Below are positions 27,221 through 35,700 of a stretch of 59,090 bases of DNA, piece after piece. The notes under the pieces were generated by a model. It saw nothing but the letters and a program-made list of their open reading frames with translations. It made no database searches and was not told the origin of the DNA. Source of the stretch: Planctomycetota bacterium (GTDB lineage Bacteria > Planctomycetota > UBA1135 > UBA2386); NCBI GenBank assembly GCA_016795295.1, contig JAEUHP010000232.1, forward strand, positions 1 to 59,090. Reading direction: 5' to 3'. The first letter of the stretch is position 1, and each line of letters starts with the position of its first letter. Both the position numbers and the translations under genes were made by a program.

Positions 27221-27288
27221 TCAGCCCAGATCTTTCATCAGCCCAGATCTTTCATCAGCCCAGTCTTTCATCAGCCCAGACTCTTCCA
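27221..27288. repeat. 17-bp tandem repeat derived from the scpB 3' end
   Basis: TCAGCCCAGATCTTTCA occurs twice exactly (27221-27237 and 27238-27254), then as a 16-bp variant (27255-27270) and a degenerate fourth unit that is the last codons of scpB. On the coding strand each unit contains a TGA, so the gene's own stop region appears to have been amplified downstream. Confidence 0.9.
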
Positions 27289-28353
27289 TTCCTTGATGCT
27301 CGGCAGCTCGTCCAGAGAAGCGATGCCGAAGCGCTCCAGGAACTGCTGGGTGGTGCCGTACTGCAGCGGCCGTCCGGGCACGTCGGCGCGGCCCTTCGAC
27401 TGGATCAATTTGTGCTGCAGCAGAGTGCGCAGCATCGGTCCGGCCTTGACGCCGCGGATCGCCTCGATCTGCCCGCGGATCACTGGCTGGCGGTAGGCGA
27501 TCACGGCCAAGGTTTCGAGTGCCGCCGGAGACAGTTTCTCGAGCTTCTTCACGCCGCGCAGGCGTTGCAGGTACGGGAACGACTCGGCGCCGGACACCCA
27601 CTTCACGGTGTCGCCAGCGCGGGCCAGTTCGACCGGCAACCCGCTGTCGCGCAAGCTCGTCTGCAGGTGCTGCAACGCCTGCTCGACCAGCTTCTGGGTG
27701 GTGTTGCAGGCCTGGGCCAGCCGCAGCAGGGACAGACCTTCGCGCGAGGTCAACATCAGCACGAAGACCACGCGCGCCACTGCTGCAACATCGGCCAGTT
27801 CGGGGACTGGGGGCAGGCTCGCATCGGCCTCGATCTCGGCAGCAGCCTCGATCTCGGCAGCTTCCAGCTCCCCGTCTTCCTGCGTAGCCGATTCTGGTGT
27901 TGGTGGCTCGCCGCCGGTCTGGGGCTCACCACCCGATTGGGGCTCGCCACCCGCTTGGGGATCACCACCGGCAGGATCCTCTCCCACGGGGGGGACATCG
28001 CCTTCGGACAGGCCCAGTACCTCGGCAAACTCTGGCCCTGACTGTGGCTCCAGCCCAGACTCCACCACTTCTTCTTGGCGGGAGCCCGCTTCTGGTAGAG
28101 ACCCAGCTTCTGGTAGAGAGCCAGCTTCTGGTGGAGAGCCTGCATCGGGCAACTGGAACCGCGGAGCGGACCGCTCGCTCGGAAGCTCCTGCGGTGCCCC
28201 TCCCGGCGTCGTGGTCACCACCAGTTCGCCATCGACCACGCCGCGCTCCGCACCGACCAACTCCTCCGGGCCCTTGCCAGAACCCGTGCGCCGCAACCCG
28301 ACATGGTCACGGGTGGTGGTGTCGATCGGAAGATCACGCGAGATCTCGTCCAT
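27271..28353 (-). CDS. scpB: Segregation and condensation protein ScpB with long repetitive N-terminal extension
   Basis: The C-terminal 180 or so residues of this 360-residue protein are ScpB (SREGLSLLRLAQACN, ALETLAVIAYRQPVIRGQIEAIRGV, YGTTQQFLERFGI): two winged helices that bind the ScpA kleisin in the SMC condensin. The first 180 residues are an acidic, Pro/Gly/Glu-rich region with six-residue repeats (EAGSLP three times, GGEPQS-like four times, EIEAAA twice), so it is about twice the usual size. scpA is not adjacent. A GTTAGAAG element lies about 16 nt before the ATG. The 3' end is tandemly repeated beyond the stop. Confidence 0.9.
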   Translation of the reverse strand: MDEISRDLPIDTTTRDHVGLRRTGSGKGPEELVGAERGVVDGELVVTTTPGGAPQELPSERSAPRFQLPDAGSPPEAGSLPEAGSLPEAGSRQEEVVESGLEPQSGPEFAEVLGLSEGDVPPVGEDPAGGDPQAGGEPQSGGEPQTGGEPPTPESATQEDGELEAAEIEAAAEIEADASLPPVPELADVAAVARVVFVLMLTSREGLSLLRLAQACNTTQKLVEQALQHLQTSLRDSGLPVELARAGDTVKWVSGAESFPYLQRLRGVKKLEKLSPAALETLAVIAYRQPVIRGQIEAIRGVKAGPMLRTLLQHKLIQSKGRADVPGRPLQYGTTQQFLERFGIASLDELPSIKEWKSLG

Positions 28354-28433
28354 GCCAACGTGCTTCTAACCGAACGTGCGCGTGTTGTCACCCCATCTCG
28401 CTGCACCGCATCGCGCGCCCACCGAACGCGCGC

Positions 28434-29504
28434 TCACCGAGCGCGTCGAGCGTCTGCCGGCAGCTCGGGGGCTGCGGCCCCGGCCTGCTCGATGGCGGCT
28501 CGCCAGCGCAGCGTGTAAGCCGAAGTTTCCATCGCGGTGAGCGGCCGCACGGCGAGGTCGCGGTCGATCTGTTCCTGGACCGCGGCGAACGGCGCGTCGC
28601 TGCCGAGGGTCCGTTCGAGCAGGTAGACGCAGAACCAACGCACCTCGTCACCGACCTTCGCCTGGAACGGCGCCGAGACCTGGCCCGGTTCGAGGGTGAA
28701 CGCCGGCGCCGCCACGGGGTGCGGGAAACTGCGCCCGAACGGCGGCAACAGCCCGCCGTCCCGGCGGGTGGCATCCTCCGACCAGCGACCGGCCAAGGTG
28801 GCGAAGTCGGCTCCGGCGCGGACCTTCTCGACCACTTCGGCCACCACCTTGGGGTCGCGGTGCACCACGAACCGCGCCTGGACCCGCTCTTCCCGCAGCG
28901 CCAGGTAACGAATCACGTAGCCCTGGTAGAGGCGCTGCGCGGCGCGCAGAGCCAGGCTCTGCTGCCAGAGCTCGGGCGTCATGCCGAACATGCGTTCGAC
29001 GTAGGTCGCGAAGTCGTAGTCGCGCCCCAGCTCGCGAGCCACCTGCGCCCGCAGCTCCTCGGCTTCCGTGCGTGCGGCAGCAGCGATCCGGTCCGCGCCG
29101 ACCCGGATGCCGAACTGCTCGGCGTGCCGGGCCACGAGCACGTCGAAGACCAGCAGGTCGACTGCCGAGAGGGCCAGCTTGGGGTCGGCCAGGAGCAGCC
29201 GCGCAAACGCATCACTCCGGCGCAGCACCAAGCCGCCGACCTGGGCGACCGGCAGATCCCCGGCGGCCGGATCGGGCAACAACACCACCGGCCCGAAGTC
29301 GCCAGACTGGGGCAACTGCGGGGCCGGTTGCTGCAGGTCGGGCACCGGCACGGGCAACGACGGAGCGGCTGGGACTTCGACCGGAGCCGTGCAACCCCAC
29401 AGCGCGGGAACCGCCACGGCGGCCAGCCACGCCAACCACGCAGCGGGTGCCGACCGCAGGTCGGAGCGGGTCAACACCGCCGACCGCAGGCCTGCGGGGC
29501 GCAT
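28434..29504 (-). CDS. Parvulin-type peptidyl-prolyl isomerase lipoprotein
   Basis: The 356-residue product has a lipoprotein signal (WLAWLAAVAVPALWGC, lipobox LWGC) followed by a Pro-rich linker and a SurA-like N-terminal helical region. The rotamase domain is at about 225-325 (RFVVHRDPKVVAEVVEKVRAGADFATLAGRWSED, then GGLLPPFGRSFPHPVAAPAF). Such proteins assist folding of exported proteins. It is the last gene of the pseudopilus-like operon, 20 nt after the Cys-motif protein, which fits a chaperone role for secreted components. The ATG MRPAGLRS is somewhat uncertain. Confidence 0.82.
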   Translation of the reverse strand: MRPAGLRSAVLTRSDLRSAPAAWLAWLAAVAVPALWGCTAPVEVPAAPSLPVPVPDLQQPAPQLPQSGDFGPVVLLPDPAAGDLPVAQVGGLVLRRSDAFARLLLADPKLALSAVDLLVFDVLVARHAEQFGIRVGADRIAAAARTEAEELRAQVARELGRDYDFATYVERMFGMTPELWQQSLALRAAQRLYQGYVIRYLALREERVQARFVVHRDPKVVAEVVEKVRAGADFATLAGRWSEDATRRDGGLLPPFGRSFPHPVAAPAFTLEPGQVSAPFQAKVGDEVRWFCVYLLERTLGSDAPFAAVQEQIDRDLAVRPLTAMETSAYTLRWRAAIEQAGAAAPELPADARRAR

Positions 29505-29524
29505 CGGAGCCGGAGCCAACCCAC

Positions 29525-31039
29525 TCAGTAGGCCTTGATGGTGCGCAGCCACTTGGTGGCATGGCACATCGAACAGTTGCGCCGCGTCATCTTGCCGTCG
29601 GGACCGGGTTCGGGCAGCGTGCCCTCGCCATAACAGGCCGCGCACGGCTGGTTGGTGGCAGAAGTCACCACCATCTGCCCACCGAACTCGGCGTAGTAGG
29701 CGCGCAGCCAACCGATGCGCTCGGCCCGCACCGCGGCCGCCCACCATTCCTGGTCGGTCTGCTCCTTCTTCTGGTCGCTGGCCTGGTTGCGCATCGCCGC
29801 GCGCTGCCGCTCTGCCGCCTGCCGCATCGCGCGGGCATTGCGTTGCACTTCGCGGTCGTTCACGTCCTCCTTGGCCTCGTTCTGCTTCAGCGCTTTGGCG
29901 ACTTCCGAACCTTTGACCACGGCGTCCGCGCCGAGCACCCACGAGCCGATGCCGTATGAGAAGGACTCGGGCCGGCGGCCCAGGGCGACCTTGGAGCGAT
30001 CGGTCCAGAACTGCTTGACCTCGGCCAGCTCGAGGCGGAGCACACTGGCCACGCGCAAGAACACGTCCTCGGACATCTTGTTCTCGGCGTAATCCCGTGC
30101 CTGCTGCAAGCCACAGTTCTCCTCGGCGACCTTCTTCTCGGCGATGTAGTGGGTCTGGCGCCGGAACGTGTCCGCAACCTGCTGCCGGAAGTAGGCGGTG
30201 CGGGCGTCGAGAAACCGAGCTTTGGCGGTCTCGAACTCACTGCGCAGCTTGCCGGAGGGATACTCCTTGTCGTACTGCGCGACGAACTTGAGGCCCTTCT
30301 CGTAGTCGTTCAGGCCGCCGCGGCTGCGGGCGGCGACCACCTGGTCGATCAACTCCGCTTCCTTGGCAGCCTCTTTGTAGATCGCCAGCTTGGCCAGCAG
30401 CTTGTCGATGCGGGCCGGATCGAGGGAGTTGTTGATCTCCTTGGCTCGCTGCAGGTGCTCCTGCGCACGATCGTAGTCGCGGAACTTCATCAAGTCCTCG
30501 GCCAGCAGCACATGCTTGTCGGCTTTGTCGGTCGCCCCCCCCGGCTGCGCGTCCTTGAAGCGTTCGACGAAGCGCTCCTTGTAGAACTCGTCCTTGCTGT
30601 AGGCCTGGCTCGCCGGCACCTGGATCGGCACGTCCCGCGTCACGTCGGCCCGCGGCACGCGCAGAGTCACGCCCTTCTGCTGCACCACGAACTCGCTGTC
30701 GGTCCGCTCGGTGACCCTGCCGACCACCGTCTGGCGCACGCCCTGCACCCGGTACTCGATCTCCCGCACCTCGACCAGCAACTCGTCCGAGCCAGCCCCG
30801 GCCAAGTCGTACTGCTTCTTCAACTCGGTGGCAGACGTCTGCGACAGGTGCTCCCAGCGCAGATCGAGCAGCCCCCCGTTGTCGAGGCGGCGGACCCGCA
30901 GCCCTTCCGCAGTCGGTGGCTCGGGGATCTCGACCAACAACACCCGTCCATCGGCGAGTTGCAGCGACTGCGCCACTGCCGGGCCCGCGCTCCACAGGGC
31001 GGCGAACAGACAGAGACAGCGTAGGTAGGTCATCTTCAT
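29525..31039 (-). CDS. Secreted protein with C-terminal CxxCxGxG/CxxC motif
   Basis: The 504-residue protein has a signal peptide ending AVAQ (residue 24), a beta-rich N-terminal part with three repeated modules (GRVLLVEIPEPP, DELLVEVREIEYR, DSEFVVQQKG), a long Glu/Lys/Ala helical middle with TPR-like periodicity (LLAEDLMKFRDYDRAQEHL), and a C-terminal CAACYGEGT...CSMCH motif. The paired CxxC spacing resembles a DnaJ-type zinc finger; the CSMCH could alternatively be a c-type heme site. GGAG 5 nt before the ATG fixes the start. It sits between the last pseudopilin gene and the isomerase gene; function unknown. Confidence 0.8.
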   Translation of the reverse strand: MKMTYLRCLCLFAALWSAGPAVAQSLQLADGRVLLVEIPEPPTAEGLRVRRLDNGGLLDLRWEHLSQTSATELKKQYDLAGAGSDELLVEVREIEYRVQGVRQTVVGRVTERTDSEFVVQQKGVTLRVPRADVTRDVPIQVPASQAYSKDEFYKERFVERFKDAQPGGATDKADKHVLLAEDLMKFRDYDRAQEHLQRAKEINNSLDPARIDKLLAKLAIYKEAAKEAELIDQVVAARSRGGLNDYEKGLKFVAQYDKEYPSGKLRSEFETAKARFLDARTAYFRQQVADTFRRQTHYIAEKKVAEENCGLQQARDYAENKMSEDVFLRVASVLRLELAEVKQFWTDRSKVALGRRPESFSYGIGSWVLGADAVVKGSEVAKALKQNEAKEDVNDREVQRNARAMRQAAERQRAAMRNQASDQKKEQTDQEWWAAAVRAERIGWLRAYYAEFGGQMVVTSATNQPCAACYGEGTLPEPGPDGKMTRRNCSMCHATKWLRTIKAY

Positions 31040-31047
31040 CGGGCTCC

Positions 31048-31590
31048 TCACTTGGCAGGTTTCTCAGTGGGCTGGCTCGCAGCGGGCAGTCTCTCGGCAG
31101 GCAGCCTCTCAGCAGGCTGGGCCTCGTCCTCGGCGGGTTGCACCCGGCGGCCGAGCGGCAGCTCCCGCGGCAGGATGCGCAGGAACTCCTGCTCCACGGT
31201 ATCGCCAAGTTCGAGCCAGCGCACCTGGATGCGCAGCAGCCAGACCTCGGGATGCTCGTCGTCGAGAACCGGCGTGGCACTCCAGGTCATGCCGGGGAAC
31301 CCCGGCGCGGTCTGGTCGGCCAACGGCACGAGCTCCAGATCGAAGTCCGACTCCGCATCGGCTCGCCGCCGGATGGCTTCGTGGCGCAGACGGTGTACCA
31401 CCTGCTCGCACAAGGTGGCAGCCTCCTGCTGCGCATCCGCCGTGCGCCGCTGGGCGGCAGTGGCCGACAGTGCGCCGAGCAGAGCCGTGATGCCGAACAG
31501 CAGGATGCCCAGCGCGGCCAGCATCTCGGCGAGCGTGAAGCCGGCTTCGCTGCGGCGCTGGCAGGCACCGAAGGTCCCGAAGTCAGCCAT
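31048..31590 (-). CDS. GspI-like pseudopilin
   Basis: The 180-residue protein has a prepilin peptidase site RRSEAG/FTLAEMLAALGILL (cleavage after Gly17, Glu22 at position +5) and one hydrophobic helix, then a globular part (WLLRIQVRWLELGDTVEQEFLRIL). Size and motif fit GspI, a minor pseudopilin at the tip of the type II secretion pseudopilus. The C-terminal 25 residues are six-residue repeats (PAERLP), encoded by 18-bp DNA repeats. The start overlaps the GspJ-like gene by 8 nt. Confidence 0.82.
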   Translation of the reverse strand: MADFGTFGACQRRSEAGFTLAEMLAALGILLFGITALLGALSATAAQRRTADAQQEAATLCEQVVHRLRHEAIRRRADAESDFDLELVPLADQTAPGFPGMTWSATPVLDDEHPEVWLLRIQVRWLELGDTVEQEFLRILPRELPLGRRVQPAEDEAQPAERLPAERLPAASQPTEKPAK

Positions 31591-32791
31591 GCCAGTCGTC
31601 CTTGGCGTGCGCCAACGGGATCACGAACTCCACCTCGCGGCCGATGTGCACCCGCGTCCCAGGCACGTGCTCCAGAGCACGGGTGCCCCGCAGACCGCGG
31701 CGCAGGCCGAACAAGGTGTCGCCAGAGCGACCTTCGTAGCGCAACCACTCCCGGCCGACTTTGGCCCAGCCACCCTCGGTCGAACCGGGAAACCGCTCGC
31801 CCAGCACCAGCGTGAGCGACTGACCATCGCGCTCCAGGGTCGCGGCCAAGAGGCCTTCGGCCGGCCGGCCGGCCGGCTCGGCGACCACGCAGCGCACCAA
31901 GATCGCGTGCGGGTGGATGTCGTCGTGGGCCTGCTGCAGGCTGGCTTCCCCCCGATCCAACTCGAAGACCCCGCCGTTCTGCGCGTCGACCAGCACGCCG
32001 CCGCGCGCGCTGTCCCACACCATCTCGGGCCCGGCCGCGCCGCTGGCGGACCACTGGCGGGTGCGCTGCGACCAGAAGCGAAACTCGACGTGCAACAGAT
32101 CCTGGAGGATCGGCGCGGTGTATTGGTAGACCGCAGTGCCGGGCAGCAACTCCTGGCCCGGCACCGGCACCGCCATCGGATCGACGTCGCGATCGCCGAC
32201 CGGCACCGTCTGCCGCGGCAGGAACCAAGCCGCGCGCAGCTCCAGCAGCCCCTCGTCCTCACCCTCCTGGCGCCAGGGCACCAAGAGCACGGTGCCGAGC
32301 CCGGCCAGCGGTTCGGTGTGCATCGCCTTGGCCACCTCGCGGTCGAGGTCCTCGGGCGTCAGGTTGGGCGACTCCTGCTGCAGGCGCAGCCGCAGCTGCA
32401 GCTCGCGCAAGGGCAGCTCGCGATCGGCAGTCAGATGGACCGCGCCGCGGAGCACCTGCACGAAGGTGGCTTGTGGCTCGGGGCGCGCCGGCAGGCCGAT
32501 CGGGAGGTACTGCACCAGCAGACGGTCGTCGACCACGTCCTCGGCGCAGCCGCCGCGCAGGGCCTGCAGCTCCCGGCCCAGCACCTGCTCGGCCCGGGCA
32601 GCGCGATCGGCCAACGCCTGGCTGGCTTCGCCTTCGCCAAACAGCGTGAGACCGGCATCGACCAGTTGCACCAGCATCACGAGGAAGCCGGACAGGATGC
32701 CCATCACCACGGTGAGCTCGAGCAGAGTGAAGCCGGCCGTTGCCGGAGCAACCGCGGCAGCCCCACGCGGGGAATCGTGCACGAGCGTCAT
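31583..32791 (-). CDS. GspJ-like pseudopilin, enlarged
   Basis: The 402-residue protein has the prepilin motif ATAG/FTLLELTVVMGILSG (cleavage after Gly20, Glu25 at +5), then a long extracytoplasmic part containing LLHVEFRFWSQRTRQW, typical of GspJ. It is about twice the usual GspJ size. Near residues 345-375 it carries the motif WLRYEGRSGDTLFGLRRGLRGT, which is shared with the adjacent giant GspK-like protein. The ATG overlaps the stop of that gene (ATGA). Confidence 0.82.
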   Translation of the reverse strand: MTLVHDSPRGAAAVAPATAGFTLLELTVVMGILSGFLVMLVQLVDAGLTLFGEGEASQALADRAARAEQVLGRELQALRGGCAEDVVDDRLLVQYLPIGLPARPEPQATFVQVLRGAVHLTADRELPLRELQLRLRLQQESPNLTPEDLDREVAKAMHTEPLAGLGTVLLVPWRQEGEDEGLLELRAAWFLPRQTVPVGDRDVDPMAVPVPGQELLPGTAVYQYTAPILQDLLHVEFRFWSQRTRQWSASGAAGPEMVWDSARGGVLVDAQNGGVFELDRGEASLQQAHDDIHPHAILVRCVVAEPAGRPAEGLLAATLERDGQSLTLVLGERFPGSTEGGWAKVGREWLRYEGRSGDTLFGLRRGLRGTRALEHVPGTRVHIGREVEFVIPLAHAKDDWHG

Positions 32792-35700
32792 CGGGCGGAC
32801 ACCTGTTCGTCGAGAATGCGGCCCTGGCCTTCGTATGCGACGCGCACCCGATCGATGCGCGCCGTGGTCTTCCAGGCATGGTTGGTGCCCAACACCAGAT
32901 CGACCGAGCCAGGGCGGTAGATCATGCCGAACCGGACTTCGAGGCGCGAGGCCTGCACCCCGAGTGGCATGGGCCGCTGGTCCCCGTCCTTGGCCTCGAA
33001 CTGCCACAAGCCGGGGGTCTGTTGCGGCACGGCGGCCCAGTCGGCGAGCCCGTCGGCGCGCACCTGGCAGACGATCTGCAGGCGCGCATCCTGCTTCTGC
33101 TCACGCCACTGCACCGAACGGAAGTAGGCCGGTGCTTCCGTGCTGGTCACCTGGAAGTAGGCCAATTCGGGATCGTCGGACTGCAGCGCGAAACGGTCCC
33201 AGTAGCGGAACGGCCACGCCACCACGGCTTCGCCCGTGCTGGCCGCCTGGTTGGCGGTGCCGTAGCGGCCGCGGAACAGGCCGCGCGCCTGCGGATTCGC
33301 CGCCTCGGTGCCCGGCGGATGCCAGCGCGGCATCTCCAGCGTGCCGGCGTTGCCGACCTGGCGCGTCCAGGTGTAGTGCAGCAACTCTTGGCCGAGCCGC
33401 ACGGTGCCACTGCGCGGCAGCGCGGCCAACGACTGCACCGACAGCACGTGGTCGCGCGCGCCCACACCACTCGACAGGATCGCGGCCGGGCGGTGCGTCA
33501 TGAAATGGATCCGCGCACCGCGATCGTGGCCGCGCGGCTGGGTGCCGAGCAGGCCGCGGCCGTTGTTCGCGACCGAGAACACCAGGTTGCTGCGGCGCTG
33601 GTAGGCGATCACCTCACCATCGACCCACAGCAGGCCACCGAGTTCCGGGAACTGCGCACTGAAGTCGTTGCCGAGGTCGATCAGGCCCGCGGGCGTGTAG
33701 GTGCCTCGGCTCACGCGCAAGGTGTTGCCACCCTCGGTGATCGCTTCGTCCAAGATCAGATTGGTGGCGTGGTGCTGCACCAAGTCGAGTTCGTCGACGA
33801 AGCCAGCCAGGTTGGTGCCTCCGGCGCTGCCAACCGGGCCACCCGCAGTCGGATTGTCGCAGTAAGCCGCCGGCAGTTCGCCGCTGGGGAACTTCACCAC
33901 CCGGTCCACTTGGCGCGGATCGAGGATCGGCGTTCGCGCCGGCGGGCCGAGGTACTGGTTGCGCACCCCGGCCGCGAACGCCACGAATTGGCACGGCCAG
34001 AGATTCAGGAACTCGCTGGGATTCGGCGCCCCCTGCGGCCGCAGGTCGGGGTGGTCACCGTCGAACCGTCGGCAGCTCCAGGTCACGGTGTGCCATTCCA
34101 CGTTCGGCCGGCTGGTGCCGGTCGCCGACGACCCGGCGACCAACGCCACGCGGTCGTGGCGACCGACGCGTCCGGACATCGCCCCGAACGTGCCCCACGG
34201 CATCTGCACACGATGCACCTGGGTCACGGTCCCGGTGCCGTGGGCGTGCGACGAGGTGCGCGTGAACGGATCCCCGCGGAACTGCAGCGCGCGCCGCGCC
34301 GCGGCGACCTGCGGAAAGTCCTGTTCGAGCTGTGGCACGTAGCCGATGTAGCCCGAAGTGGCGGTCACCGCCGGCCACGGCGCGGCAGTCACCGGCAGGT
34401 TCACGCTCGGCAAGGCCGGGTTCTGTGCGTTGACCGTGAAGCTCTGGTTGGTGGTGAGCTGGAAGTAGGTGCCGAACCACGCCGGGCGATGCGCGCGCAC
34501 CACGTGCTGGTTGTCCAGGAGGGTGTCGTAGCGCACCCATTCGAGGTCCACGGCACTGCCGGGACCGTCGTAGATCTGCAGCCACTCGGTCTGGCCCAGG
34601 TTCTGCGGGTTCTTCAGGTAGTTCGTGTTGCCCACGGCGATCGAGATCGGCACCACCCACAGGATGGCCACCGGCACGTCGTTCATGGTCTGGCCACCGC
34701 GCCCACCGTTGATCGGCACGATCCAGTTGGTCACGAACTTGCGGATCGGGGTGTTGGGATCGTAGACGTTGGTCGGCAGGTTGTCGGTGCCGGGCAAGCG
34801 CTGACCGCGCTGCACGCCCACCAGCCGGGAGCCGTTGCGCGAGCTGTAACGGATCACTTCGACGCCGCCGAAGGTGGCGTCGTCCGAAGTGTTGCTCTGC
34901 ATCAGCAACGCATAGCCGCCCGCGCTCGGGAAGCCGTTGGCGATGTTGGTCGACGCCGCGTTGGGCGGGTAGTTGCGGGTCGGCAGCGGGTCGGCCAGTT
35001 CGAGGTCGCCGGACCAAGTGGCGTCGAGGCCCTGCCCCACGACGATCTGGATCGGACCCGCCAGACTCTGCACGGTGATCTGGATCGGCCGCGGACTCTG
35101 GACGAAGCCGCGCGCCACCGAGAAGCCGCCCAGCGATCCGTTCAACGCGGTCGCCCCGACCATCATCGGCGTGTCTTCGGCCAGCGGCGCCGAATACCCG
35201 TACAGCTCCACCAGCGAACCAACCGGGTGGCGCGGCAGCACCGGGTTCTGCGGGCGGTTCTGCTGCACTGCGCTGTAGTTCGTGGTGTACTGCGCGAAGG
35301 GCACGTCGGGGTGGATCTCGCCCGCCTCCTGCCGCGCCGCCCGCCCACCGAACGAGTCGTTCCATTGGCAGCGCAGCGTGTTGCCGACCCGGCTGGTGTA
35401 TTCGAACAACTCGGTGCCGACGCGCACCACGCCCACCGGCGGGAAGTCGTCGCCCCGCTCGACCGAGATGTCCAGGAACCGCTGGTTGCCCGAGGTGGGC
35501 GGCCAGGCCTGGCTGGTCTGCATGGGGTCGAACGCCGGGATCTCGGCGGTCAGGTAGCTGGTGAACCTGGCGCGCCCACGCGGCAACCCGTCGACTTCCA
35601 GACCGAGCTCGGTCGGTCGGCCACCTTGGGCCGACCACGCCACGTGCAGCGGCGTGTTGGCCGGCAGAGCCAAGTCCGCGAGCGGCAGGAACCACTGGGC

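Noticed and set aside
27221..27288. Possible CRISPR array
   Set aside because: The units are 16-17 bp and directly abut with no spacers, and no cas genes are nearby. It is a simple tandem repeat of a gene end.
29540..29640. c-type heme site in the 504-residue secreted protein (CSMCH)
   Set aside because: A single CxxCH paired with a CxxCxGxG at zinc-finger spacing fits a DnaJ-like zinc motif better. I kept heme only as an alternative in the entry.
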